DNA of 64,000 nucleotides from Burkholderiaceae bacterium (GTDB lineage Bacteria; Pseudomonadota; Gammaproteobacteria; Burkholderiales; Burkholderiaceae_C), in NCBI GenBank assembly GCA_016790515.1, contig JAEUOY010000053.1, positions 61,709 to 125,708 of the forward strand, given 5' to 3'. Position numbers and translations under genes: made by a program. Below are positions 8,567-19,558 of this stretch, piece by piece (position 1 is the first letter of the stretch; every line of letters begins with the position of its first letter). The notes beneath the pieces were generated by a model. That model was given only the letters and a program-made list of their open reading frames with translations. It was not told the DNA's origin and did no database searches.

Positions 8567-9508
8567 TCAGTTCATGCGAGCAATGGCTGCCCGCAAGGTG
8601 TCGATCGCGCAGCCCCGCTCAACGAGAAAGCTCGAAGCTTCCTTGTCTTCCTCCATCAGCGAAAGCGACTCCTCGTAGAAGCCGTAAGTGAGGTAGAAAG
8701 CCAGCAGGCTGACACGGTACTCGACCGGCAGTCGCTTGGCGACATCACGGCGAAGTGCGAAGACCGCGTCGCACTCGTTCAGGTAGGTCAGCCCTTTCGG
8801 CTTCGCGTTGCCAAAGCGCGAAGGCCCATGGATGGGTTTGATGCGCAATAGTTCGAACCCCTGCATCTCGAGGAACTCGCAGCCTTGCCAGAACTTGGCA
8901 GACCCCCGCATGAAGGGTTGGGCCAACATCGTGAATTCCGATTCGACGCCCACGATGCGCTGCTCGCTCAACAGTTCGGCGGCGCCGGAAAGGATGGAAA
9001 GCTCGCTGCCCTGTGTATCGAGTTTCACGAACACCGGCGCCGAGACCTGCTGCGCGCCGACGACTTCTGCCAGCGTCTTCGTCTGTATGGTGCGCCGCTC
9101 GAACGGAAAGAAGTAGTCCAGGTTCTTGATCCGGCTCGCCATGCTCGGCGGAATCACGGGTTCCAGCAGGCTGGACCCGCTGTCCACTGGGGTCACGTAG
9201 AGCGTCTGCGGACCGCCCTCCTTGCTCAGGCCGGTGGTGCACGATGCCACCGGACACGGGAAACGCCAATCTTCCAGGTACCCGAGATTCGCCTCGTTCG
9301 GCTCGACCGCGACCCAGCGGGTGTTGGGCGCGTGGAGGAAGAGCCACCACTTGTCATGCGGATAGTAGGAGGCACCGACGTCGACACAGATGCTCTGAGG
9401 AAGGTAGGGGCAGATCGCCTCGATCAGGCGCGAGGCTGGCGTGAACCGACGCACAAAGCGCTTGGCGGGCCGGCCGACCCCGGACTTGAGAGCGCTGAGG
9501 ATGCTCAT
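8567..9508 (-). CDS. FkbM family methyltransferase (second copy)
   Basis: A 313-residue FkbM-type methyltransferase, longer than the first copy and not a close duplicate. The SAM site is ICVDVGASYYPHDKWW, with RWVAVEPNEANLGYLEDW as the acidic strand and FVKLDTQGSELSILSGAAELL as the FkbM C-terminal signature. About 70 further C-terminal residues rich in Glu, Leu and Tyr follow and are not part of the core domain. Its ATG overlaps the stop of the upstream dioxygenase-like gene by 4 bp. Base usage looks a little less GC-biased here than in the housekeeping part, which may reflect horizontal transfer of the glycan genes. Confidence 0.86.
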   Translation of the reverse strand: MSILSALKSGVGRPAKRFVRRFTPASRLIEAICPYLPQSICVDVGASYYPHDKWWLFLHAPNTRWVAVEPNEANLGYLEDWRFPCPVASCTTGLSKEGGPQTLYVTPVDSGSSLLEPVIPPSMASRIKNLDYFFPFERRTIQTKTLAEVVGAQQVSAPVFVKLDTQGSELSILSGAAELLSEQRIVGVESEFTMLAQPFMRGSAKFWQGCEFLEMQGFELLRIKPIHGPSRFGNAKPKGLTYLNECDAVFALRRDVAKRLPVEYRVSLLAFYLTYGFYEESLSLMEEDKEASSFLVERGCAIDTLRAAIARMN

Positions 9509-10722
9509 GCAATGGCTCGCTTGATCTTGCCGATGATCCGGCTGCGCAGCTTCGGCTTCTGGTCGAAAACCACCTGGAGGGCGATGCGTTCGCCTTGCTG
9601 CATCAGGCCACCTCGATGAAACAGGCGGGCGCCGTCGAAGACGATCAATGTTCCCGGCGGACCGGTCATCACGCGCTCGCGCGCCACCAGCGCGGACTCG
9701 AGTTCACTGTCGGGGAGCACGTCCCAGCCGAGGTGCGAGTTGAACCTCAGTTCCGGCGGCAGGCGCATGAAGTGACGCCTGAACGGCTCTGAGGTCACTG
9801 ACTGGTGATACCGCTTCTGGTAGTGCGCACGCAGCGGCGAGTCCATGGAGTTCCCGACATTGCCGACTACCCGGCCGATGATTTCCTGAAGCGGCTGGAT
9901 TCCAAGGTCCTCGTACGCGTGCGGGTAGCAACTGGTAGGACCGTTGCACGGTTCGACGGCGGACAGGTAGACGATCGACTTCGGTGCGGTGATGGACTCG
10001 TCCAGGTGCGCATACAAGGTCAGCGCGGGCCGCGGCAAGCCTTGCAGGCCGTTCGCCCACCAGGTGGCCTGTGGAACGCTCAGCTCCAGCGCCAACCCGC
10101 CAACCATCATCGGGTAGCCCATGTAGGCGCTGACTGCATCCAGAGTGCCCGAGGCATCGAACTCCCGGTTCAGGATGCGGGCAATGGCCTGGACTGCCGG
10201 TCCGTCGTTGACCGAGAGATCCTCGCGCCTGAGCCGTCCCTGTCTCGCGTTCTCGCGGAAACCGGCCAGATGCGCCTCGGCAAGCTGCCGCATCTCCTCG
10301 ACCGCGGCAGCCGGCAAGGCACTGAAATAGTGACGCTCGCTGCGCAGTTGCTGAAGCAGCGGCCGAGATCGGGTGCCGGGAAATTTGCCCGTCTTCGCCG
10401 CCGATGCCTTGGCGAAATGTCCCAGTTCTGTGCGGAGCATGCGTTGGCACTCGGACAGCAGTTCCATCAGAAAACGACGCTCGGTGTCGTCCTGAGCCTG
10501 CGAGGACAAACCAATGAAAACCTGCTGCAGGCACCGTTCGCATTGTTCCTGATGCCACGCAAGCTCAGTTGCTGCCCCTTTCGCGGCGGCGTCGCGAGCT
10601 GCCTGGTACGCCGTGTCGAAGGAGTGCACAACCGAAAGGTCGGCGGTCATCGCCGAATGGGCGAAGCGGAAACTCGGGTGGGCGGCGTAGCTATCGGCCA
10701 GTGGTCGTGCAAGGGCACTCAT
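9505..10722 (-). CDS. Predicted Fe(II)/2-oxoglutarate dioxygenase (PhyH-like) in glycan operon
   Basis: A protein of 405 residues with no strong named-family match by eye. The C-terminal half fits the double-stranded beta-helix dioxygenase pattern: an HxD pair (H239, D241 in LTLYAHLDESITAPKSIVYL), a distal histidine H369 in IVFDGARLFHRGGL, and an arginine R379 ten residues later (GERIALQVVF) that would bind 2-oxoglutarate. The N-terminal 180 residues look helical and may be a separate substrate domain. The start chosen (MSALARP) forms an ATGA overlap with the upstream gene; an ATG six bases upstream is equally possible. It may hydroxylate a sugar or lipid carrier of the glycan; function is inference. 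Confidence 0.65.
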   Translation of the reverse strand: MSALARPLADSYAAHPSFRFAHSAMTADLSVVHSFDTAYQAARDAAAKGAATELAWHQEQCERCLQQVFIGLSSQAQDDTERRFLMELLSECQRMLRTELGHFAKASAAKTGKFPGTRSRPLLQQLRSERHYFSALPAAAVEEMRQLAEAHLAGFRENARQGRLRREDLSVNDGPAVQAIARILNREFDASGTLDAVSAYMGYPMMVGGLALELSVPQATWWANGLQGLPRPALTLYAHLDESITAPKSIVYLSAVEPCNGPTSCYPHAYEDLGIQPLQEIIGRVVGNVGNSMDSPLRAHYQKRYHQSVTSEPFRRHFMRLPPELRFNSHLGWDVLPDSELESALVARERVMTGPPGTLIVFDGARLFHRGGLMQQGERIALQVVFDQKPKLRSRIIGKIKRAIA

Positions 10723-12323
10723 TGACATACTCGTTGGAGGGGCGGATCGCGAAGGAGCCGACCGACAAAGGTCTCGAATCCGCCCAGAGAAGCCATCGTC
10801 TCGAAGGCTTGCACTATGGCCGCCGGGGGCGCATCGTCGTCGTGGCATTTCATCCAACTGGCGATCAGTGCGTCCCTCAATTCGCGCTCCGGGGCTGGCG
10901 AGCCCAGGTTGTGCATGACGTAGAACTGCAGCACCTGGCTGCGCATCGCCTCGCGGTCGTAGGCCTGTTCGGTCGTGGCACAGCGCAACAACTCGGCGTA
11001 CTCGGCGCGGCTGCGGGCGGTGCGGCAGAAGTCGAAGGCGATGTGCGGATGGCGTGCGCAGGCGATGGCCGGCACGCCCAGGTAGGCCATCTCGTGCGCC
11101 ACCGTGCCGTAGACCGTCACGGCGCAGGCCATGCCGGCGTCCACCAGTTGCCGGTTGGTGACGGCGGGCGAGATCAGTTCGAGTTCCGGGAAACGCTGCT
11201 TCAACTCGTCGATCACTCGGTCGCTCAGCGCAATCTGGTTCGGGTGCGGCTTGACCAGGAAACGGATGCCTGCCGCGCGCAGCGTCTCGACGGTGAAGCA
11301 GATCCACTCCCAGAAGTCCGGGAACACCAGGTCGGCATAGACATGCGGGCTGTCGTAGAAGTCGTGCAGGAAGATCACCACGGCACCGCGGGCGTCGGGC
11401 ACCTTCTGCGTGGTCTCGCGGTAGGCCGAAGCCGCCATGTAGGCGGTGGCCGTGTCGATGCCGCCCGACAGGCGGGTCTCGAGCTGTCGGCGGGCTTCCT
11501 GCAGCAACGGCGCCGGGTCGCCGAGCTGCTCGAAGTCGCGCCGGTAGTGCAAGGTGTTGCGGGTGTGGTAGCTGTCGTCGGTGCTCAGACGCTTGCCGAA
11601 CTCCTGGAAGTTGCCGAAGGAGAACACGCGCACGCCCTCCTGCAGGGCCACGCGCGCGGCCACGCCGTGCTGCACATAGGTGGTGTAGGAAGTCAGGTAC
11701 AGCACCGGCCGCGCCCTGCGGAAGTACCGCCGCGCGCGCCGAACGTCCCGGTGCGCCTGCCACAGCACCAGCGCCAGGAACGGGTCGTCCAGGTTCACCC
11801 TGGGCGAAGGCCGGAAGCGCAGGTAGCTGTCGATCACCAGATCGCCGCAGGGAACACCATCGATCACCACCGCCTCCAGCGCGTCGGCCGACTCGAGACG
11901 TCGCCACAGGCGCCAGCTTCGCCAGGCGTCGACCAGATCGCCCAGCGGGTGGTCCAGCGAGCTGCTGCGATAGCCGACGCGCTTGCTCAGCACCTCGTAG
12001 AGCCGGACCCACTGGTCGGACTGCAGCCGGCCCAGCGGGAAGGCACGCAGCAGCGAAAGCTTCCAGCCGGTGCCGATCGCCGCGTCGAACGAGCGCGGCA
12101 CAAAGAGTTCGACCCGCAGAGCAGTGCGTTGGCGCAACGCGTGGATCAGGTGCGTGAACAGCGCGAGGTAGTGGCTGTCCTGGACACACTGGACGGTCAC
12201 GCGCGCTGCGTCCGGCGCGCCTGGCGACGCCCGCAGCGGCAGCAGCGCCGCGTGCATGCGCTGCGCACGCTCGTCGGCGGGCAGGCGCCGCGTCAGGCGA
12301 TGCAGGACGCGAAACGGATTCAT
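10719..12323 (-). CDS. Capsule-type polysaccharide glycosyltransferase/biosynthesis protein
   Basis: A 534-residue protein whose C-terminal half has GT-B-like features seen in Capsule_synth (KpsC/KpsS-like) proteins. These are VVIFLHDFYDSPHVY, the nucleotide-sugar-binding FLVKPHPNQIALSD, and VTVYGTVAHEMAYLGVPAIAC, where a serine/threonine-glycine and a glutamate contact the donor. The N-terminal part is poorly conserved. Its ATG overlaps the stop of pseI by 4 bp. Lying directly after the CMP-pseudaminic acid genes, it is the best candidate for the transferase that uses CMP-Pse. That assignment is inference from position. Confidence 0.7.
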   Translation of the reverse strand: MNPFRVLHRLTRRLPADERAQRMHAALLPLRASPGAPDAARVTVQCVQDSHYLALFTHLIHALRQRTALRVELFVPRSFDAAIGTGWKLSLLRAFPLGRLQSDQWVRLYEVLSKRVGYRSSSLDHPLGDLVDAWRSWRLWRRLESADALEAVVIDGVPCGDLVIDSYLRFRPSPRVNLDDPFLALVLWQAHRDVRRARRYFRRARPVLYLTSYTTYVQHGVAARVALQEGVRVFSFGNFQEFGKRLSTDDSYHTRNTLHYRRDFEQLGDPAPLLQEARRQLETRLSGGIDTATAYMAASAYRETTQKVPDARGAVVIFLHDFYDSPHVYADLVFPDFWEWICFTVETLRAAGIRFLVKPHPNQIALSDRVIDELKQRFPELELISPAVTNRQLVDAGMACAVTVYGTVAHEMAYLGVPAIACARHPHIAFDFCRTARSRAEYAELLRCATTEQAYDREAMRSQVLQFYVMHNLGSPAPERELRDALIASWMKCHDDDAPPAAIVQAFETMASLGGFETFVGRLLRDPPLQRVCQ

Positions 12324-13396
12324 CGGCGGTCGGCCTTGTCGATCAACAGGTCCCAGGACAGCGGCGTGCCACGCTTCACGTCGTGGGCGACGCGCGCGCC
12401 CAGCGCCTGATCCAGGTACTTCGGCGGCAGGCCGCCGCCGGGGCGGATCGCGCGCACTGCGCTCGCGTCCAGCACGTCCCCGGCACGCAGGTCGCGCGCG
12501 ATGTAGAGCGAGCGGCGGAAGACCTTGGACTTCTCCTCCGCCGCCGTGGCGCCGTAGCACACCTGGCCCAGGGACTGCCAGGCACGCTCGGTCTCGACCA
12601 CCAGGCTGTGCATCTCGTCGGGCTCGAGCGAGAAGGCCGAGTCGACGCCGCCGTCGGCGCGGCGCAGCGTGAAGTGCTTCTCGATCACCGACGCACCCAG
12701 CGCGACGCTGGCCACCGAGACGCCCAGGCCCATGGTGTGGTCCGACAGGCCGACTTCGCAGCCGAACAGCTCGCGCAGGTGCGCGATGGTGCGGATGTTG
12801 GTGTTCTGCGGCGTCGCCGGGTAGTTGCTGGTGCATTTCAGCAGCACCAGGTCGCGGCAGCCGGCATCGCGCGCGGCGCGCACCGTTTCATCGAGTTCGG
12901 CCACCGAGGCCATGCCGGTGGAGATGATCATCGGCTTGCCGGTGGCGGCCACGCGGCGGACCAGCGGCAGGTCGGTGTTCTCGAACGAGGCAATCTTGTA
13001 GCAGGCCGAGTCCAAGGTTTCCAGGAACTCGACGGCGCTGGCGTCGAACGGCGTGCTGAACGGGATCATGCCCAGCGCCCGGGCACGCTCGAAGATCGGT
13101 GCGTGCCATTCCCAGGGTGTGTAGGCCTGGCCGTACAGCTCGTACAGGCTCCTGCCGTGCCAGAGGCTTGTCGGGTCCGAGATGAAGAAATCGCCCTCGG
13201 CCAGGTCCAGGGTCATCGTGTCGGGCGTGTAGGTCTGGATCTTCAGTCCGTGCGCGCCGCTGCGCGCTGCAGCCTCGACGATCTCCAGCGCACGCTCCAG
13301 CGACTGGTTGTGGTTGCCCGACATCTCGGCGATGACGAACGGTGCGGCATCGAGCCCGATCGGCCGGCCGGCAATCGTGAAGGACGGCGTGCTCAT
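12320..13396 (-). CDS. pseI: Pseudaminic acid synthase
   Basis: A 358-residue NeuB/PseI-family enzyme. It condenses phosphoenolpyruvate with 2,4-diacetamido-2,4,6-trideoxy-L-altrose to give pseudaminic acid in the cytoplasm. The N-terminal TIM barrel starts FVIAEMSGNHNQSLERALEI (residues 21-40), followed by LKIQTYTPDTMTL, ISTGMAS and LLKCTSNYP, all conserved in this family. The EMSGNHNQ opening favours PseI over sialic acid synthase NeuB. The last 70 residues (RRSLYIARDLRAGDVL onward) are the SAF/antifreeze-like domain. ATGA overlap with the upstream pseG fusion. Confidence 0.93.
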   Translation of the reverse strand: MSTPSFTIAGRPIGLDAAPFVIAEMSGNHNQSLERALEIVEAAARSGAHGLKIQTYTPDTMTLDLAEGDFFISDPTSLWHGRSLYELYGQAYTPWEWHAPIFERARALGMIPFSTPFDASAVEFLETLDSACYKIASFENTDLPLVRRVAATGKPMIISTGMASVAELDETVRAARDAGCRDLVLLKCTSNYPATPQNTNIRTIAHLRELFGCEVGLSDHTMGLGVSVASVALGASVIEKHFTLRRADGGVDSAFSLEPDEMHSLVVETERAWQSLGQVCYGATAAEEKSKVFRRSLYIARDLRAGDVLDASAVRAIRPGGGLPPKYLDQALGARVAHDVKRGTPLSWDLLIDKADRR

Positions 13397-14922
13397 GGCG
13401 GGGTGTCTCCTAGGCGCGCGACGTAGACCAGGTGGTCCGGCACGTAACCCGCCTGACTGAAGGTCGCGATCGATGTCCGATTGCCCGGCAGGATGCTGGC
13501 GACCAGTGCGGCAATGTGAGGGTGGTGCCGGCGCACCCACCGCGTACCTGCCTGCAGCAGCGGCACGCCCAGGTGCTGGCCTTGTCTCGACGGGACAAGA
13601 TAGACCGAGACCGTGGCGTCGACATCGCGCAGGTCGTAGCGCAGCACGCCGACCGGGCCCGACGCGTCGAAACCGATGAGCAGGATGCGTTGCCCGTCGT
13701 TCAGGCTGTCGGCAAACCAGCGCTGATGGCTGTCCCAGCGGATCGGACCCGGATCGTGCGAGCTGGCACGCACGGAAGGGTCGTTGCGCCACTCGAACAG
13801 GCTTTCGCAGTCGTCGGGCCCAGCGCGGCGAAGGCCGACGACCGGCGGCAACATCGCGTCGGCCACGCGCCGGCAGCCGTCGCCGTCCACCAGGCGCATG
13901 CCGCGCTCTGCCATGCCTTGGCTGAAGGCCGGCGCGAGATGCAAGGCCTGCAGCAGGCTGAACAGCGTATCGGCGGTCACCGCCTTCGGGTCCGCTGTAC
14001 CGATCGTCAGTCCGGCCTCGCAGAGGCTGGTCAGACCGGGCACCTGGTTGTCGGCGATGGCCACGGTGACCGTCGGCAGACCCAGGCACAGGCGCTCCCA
14101 GGCGCTGGAGCCGGCCGCACCGACGGCGATGTCGGCCGCCGCCATGAGTTCGCCCATGCGATCGGTCTGCACATGAACCCGGACTCGCTCCAGCGATGCG
14201 CAGCGTTCGGCCAGTTCGCGATGGGCCTGGTAGGCGGCGCCGACGACCACGTCGATCTCACAGTCCGAAGGCAGCCTCAGCGCGGCATCCAGGGCCACCG
14301 CGGTGATGTTCGCCGCGTCCGCACCGCCCAGGCTGATGAGCAACCTGCGCATCGAGCCGTCCCTGCCGCGGCGTCGTGCACGGGCGGCGGTGAACTCGGG
14401 GCGCAGCAGGGCGTAGCGGGGTCCGAGCAGTCGTCGGCAGCCGCGGGGTACATGACCGTCGTAGCGTTGCTCCGCGCACCGATGGTAGTTCTGGTCCAGC
14501 AGCAGGTCGCAATCGTGATCGCGATCGGCCAGGTCGTCGATCACCATCACGCGTCCGACCCGTGGGCGCACGGCCTGCTCCCACCGCCGGTCGAGCGCGT
14601 AGTGGTCGACCACCAGCCACTCCGGCTGCAACGAGCTCAGCGTCCGAGAGGCAACGGCGGCGTCTTCACGCTGCGCGGTGCCCAGCCAGGCGGCGTGCCG
14701 CGGGCCGTCGGGTTCGGGCGGCTCCGGGTTCGCAATCGCGATGTCGTGCCATTGATGTTGGCGCGACTCGACCTGCGTGCGGGCACTTGCCGGCAAGGGC
14801 CTGCCGAGGAAGTGGGTTTCGCATCCGCGAGCCTTCAAGGCGTCGGCCAAGGTCAGGCAGCGCATCAGGTGCCCGCTGCCGATGTGCGGCGCCGCATCCA
14901 CACGAAAGGCGACACGCATCAT
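13393..14922 (-). CDS. pseG: PseG-PseH-type fusion: UDP-sugar hydrolase with C-terminal GNAT acetyltransferase
   Basis: A single uninterrupted frame of 509 residues. Residues 1-360 are PseG: the opening FRVDAAPHIGSGHLMRC holds the catalytic histidine (H18), and the C-terminal GT-B lobe has LLISLGGADAANIT and AVGAAGSSAWERLCLGLP. It hydrolyses UDP-2,4-diacetamido-2,4,6-trideoxy-L-altrose to the free sugar. Residues 362-509 are a GNAT domain beginning LRRAGPDDCESLFEWRNDPSVR and containing SRQGQHLGVPLLQAG as the acetyl-CoA loop, as in PseH, which N-acetylates the preceding 4-amino sugar. No separate pseH is present, so this domain would supply the step. ATGA overlap with pseF upstream. Confidence 0.9.
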   Translation of the reverse strand: MMRVAFRVDAAPHIGSGHLMRCLTLADALKARGCETHFLGRPLPASARTQVESRQHQWHDIAIANPEPPEPDGPRHAAWLGTAQREDAAVASRTLSSLQPEWLVVDHYALDRRWEQAVRPRVGRVMVIDDLADRDHDCDLLLDQNYHRCAEQRYDGHVPRGCRRLLGPRYALLRPEFTAARARRRGRDGSMRRLLISLGGADAANITAVALDAALRLPSDCEIDVVVGAAYQAHRELAERCASLERVRVHVQTDRMGELMAAADIAVGAAGSSAWERLCLGLPTVTVAIADNQVPGLTSLCEAGLTIGTADPKAVTADTLFSLLQALHLAPAFSQGMAERGMRLVDGDGCRRVADAMLPPVVGLRRAGPDDCESLFEWRNDPSVRASSHDPGPIRWDSHQRWFADSLNDGQRILLIGFDASGPVGVLRYDLRDVDATVSVYLVPSRQGQHLGVPLLQAGTRWVRRHHPHIAALVASILPGNRTSIATFSQAGYVPDHLVYVARLGDTPP

Positions 14923-15601
14923 CCGGCCTTCCAGACGCGATAGAGCTGTTCGGCACGGTCCCAGTCTTCCGGGGTGTCGATGTCCTGCACTCGCGCGCGC
15001 GGCAATTCGTAGGCCAGCGATCGCGCCTCGAACGGCACGTCGTACCGTCCGAACGAATCCGGGCGACCCCAGTAGAACTGCCCGGCGTCATGCAGCGACT
15101 CCTGCAGATCCTGCGAGCGCATGCGGATCCACTGCGGGAACATCGGTGCGACGTGGCCATCGGCCGTGCGAACCAGCGCCCGCTGGACCGGGAAGTCGAA
15201 ATGCGTGGCGGCAAAGACGAAGTCGACGTCGGGCGTCAGCATCGCGTGGGCGGCGCGGAGGTCGTCGGCGGTGACGAACGGCGCGGTGGCGTAGAGGCAG
15301 CAGATTTCAAGGGCCGGCGCACCCTGGCCGGCCGCCCATTCGGCGGCGTGCCTGACGACGGCATTCGTCCCGGTGTGGTCGTCGGCCAGCCCGGCAGGCC
15401 GACGGAAGGGCGCTTCGGCGCCCCAGCGGCGCGCGCATTCGGCAATCTCGTCGTCATCGGTCGACACCAGCACGCGGTCGAACAGGCGGCTGTCGTTGGC
15501 CGCCTGGATCGAATAGGCGATGATCGGCCGGCCGTGAAACGGCTTCAGGTTCTTGCGCGGGATGCGCTTGCTGCCGCCGCGCGCCGGGATCACCGCCAGT
15601 C

Positions 15602-15605
<4 letters not shown>
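14919..15605 (-). CDS. pseF: Pseudaminic acid cytidylyltransferase
   Basis: A 228-residue CMP-sugar synthetase that activates pseudaminic acid with CTP, giving CMP-Pse. The N-terminal nucleotide-binding motif ARGGSKRIPRKNLKPF (residues 8-23) is complete. It is followed by VLVSTDDDEIAECARRWGAE, CCLYATAPFVTADDLRAAH and, near the C-terminus, VQDIDTPEDWDRAE, whose aspartates bind metal. The family is shared with NeuA and KdsB; the gene context and the FPQWIRMRSQDLQES stretch support PseF. Overlaps pseC by 4 bp (ATGA) and pseG by 4 bp. Confidence 0.92.
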
Positions 15606-18166
<2,561 letters not shown>

Positions 18167-18202
18167 GTCTGTTCGAGGTCCGAATGGGGGTCAGCGCAAG
18201 AT

Positions 18203-18221
18203 GCGTTCATTACGTGAACGC
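18203..18221 (-). promoter_or_regulatory. Inverted-repeat operator candidate for the EPS MarR gene
   Basis: Two perfect 7-bp arms, GCGTTCA and TGAACGC, flank TTACG. The site lies between the predicted -10 box at 18224-18229 and the MarR start codon at 18166, and covers the likely +1. A dimeric winged-helix repressor bound here would block initiation. That this regulator binds it is inference. Confidence 0.6.
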
Positions 18222-18223
18222 TG

Positions 18224-18229
18224 ATTCTA
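18224..18229 (-). promoter_or_regulatory. -10 box of the pse operon promoter
   Basis: TAGAAT on the minus strand, 5/6 match to TATAAT and the same hexamer seen before other genes in the window. No good -35 hexamer is visible at 16-18 bp, which would suit an activated or weak promoter. The gap 18167-18390 holds no convincing gene. Confidence 0.45.
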
Positions 18230-18390
18230 CACTGCGCCCTGGCAAACCCTGTGCTCGGCCAGCCCGTGATCCGCAGAACGACGAGGCGAGGCGGCTGGCA
18301 GTCCGCCGCGAGGCGCTCGATCAGGCCCGCGCAGGCAACCGGGCGACGGGCACCGTGAGTGGCGCGACGGCTTGCCGGGACTCGTCCGGT

Positions 18391-19545
18391 TCAGGCCTGG
18401 GTCCGGTCCTCGATGCGACGTCCGGCGGCGCCACCCGACGACTGGCCATAGCCTTGACGGACCAGCACGATGACGGTCAGCCCGACCAGCGTGACCAGTG
18501 CGCTCACCAATGACATCAGGGCTCGCTTGGGCTTGCTCTTGCGCTCGGGCGGCGAGGCCATGTCCACGACCTGAACCAAGGTGCCCTGGCGACTCTCGTC
18601 GACGCGCGCCAGTTCGAACTGGCGCGCGTACAGTTCGAACAAGGTTTCCTGGTACTTGAACTCCCGGTACTTGCTGACGTAATCCGGCCCGCCGCTGAGG
18701 TCGATAGTCTGTTCCAGGCGCGCCAGCTGGCCACGCAACGCCGCGAATTCCGATTGCTGCCTCAGCACTTCCGGCGAACCGTCTGCCCGCGATTCGCGCA
18801 AGGTCTGAAGGCGGACCTCGGCCGTCGTCACCTCGGCCTTCAGCCGTGCGTAGGCGTCCGCGGCTGCCCGGGGCTCGGTCTTCAACGCACCGGCACTGAA
18901 TCCGGTCGCCTGCAAGGCCTGCTGCGCCTGGATGAGTCCATCGCGCGTGCGCTCGAGCTGCTGCTCGAAGAAGACTCGTCGCTGCTGGGCTTCGGTGACG
19001 GCCAGCGAACCCAACAGGGTTCGCAGTTCGACGACGTAGCGGTTGGCGATATCGGCTGCGCGCTGCGGAATCGTGTCGTCGACCTCGACCTTGATCAGGC
19101 CATCCTTCTTGCCGACCGTGATCTTGACCTGGCCCGCTAGTCCACCGCGCGCGTCGACGCGCAGCTTCGCCTTGTAGACGTCCATCAACGCGAAGTGATC
19201 GATGATGCGATCGGAGACGGCGTTGCTCTGCATCAGCGAGACGTAGCGATCGACCGAGCCACCCTGGCCGCCTCCTGCACCGGCCAGCGCAGCGAGCGGG
19301 CCCAGCGAAGCCAGCGCAGCAGCCAGACCGCTCTGGGTCTGCTGCGGCGGCATGAATGTGGTCGAGGCGGTGTAGACCGGCGACAAGGTCCCGGTGTACA
19401 CGGCCATTGCAGCACCTGCCACCAGCGGCGCGATGGCCAGCAGCAAAGCCCTGCGGCGCAAGGCGCTCAGCATCTCGGAAAACGTCATGCCCGGCTCGTC
19501 TTCGACATCAGCCAGGCCATGAACGGCCCTGTGGTTCTCGCTCAT
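18391..19545 (-). CDS. Wzz/GumC-type polysaccharide chain-length determinant
   Basis: A 384-residue inner-membrane co-polymerase. Transmembrane segments lie near residues 33-50 and 344-363, with a large periplasmic domain between them containing long coiled-coil stretches (about 185-310). The N-terminal Wzz motif is VYTASTTFMPPQQTQSG, and a basic SKPKRALMSL precedes the second membrane helix. No Walker motifs follow, so this is the kinase-less form. It controls chain length in Wzy-dependent polysaccharide export and would interact with the SLBB export protein encoded 13 bp upstream (19559-21628). Confidence 0.87.
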   Translation of the reverse strand: MSENHRAVHGLADVEDEPGMTFSEMLSALRRRALLLAIAPLVAGAAMAVYTGTLSPVYTASTTFMPPQQTQSGLAAALASLGPLAALAGAGGGQGGSVDRYVSLMQSNAVSDRIIDHFALMDVYKAKLRVDARGGLAGQVKITVGKKDGLIKVEVDDTIPQRAADIANRYVVELRTLLGSLAVTEAQQRRVFFEQQLERTRDGLIQAQQALQATGFSAGALKTEPRAAADAYARLKAEVTTAEVRLQTLRESRADGSPEVLRQQSEFAALRGQLARLEQTIDLSGGPDYVSKYREFKYQETLFELYARQFELARVDESRQGTLVQVVDMASPPERKSKPKRALMSLVSALVTLVGLTVIVLVRQGYGQSSGGAAGRRIEDRTQA

Positions 19546-19558
19546 CCGTCAGGCCCGA

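Noticed and set aside
13393-14922. Frameshift or assembly error joining pseG and an acetyltransferase gene
   Set aside because: The frame is continuous, both domains are complete, and similar fusions fit the pathway order.
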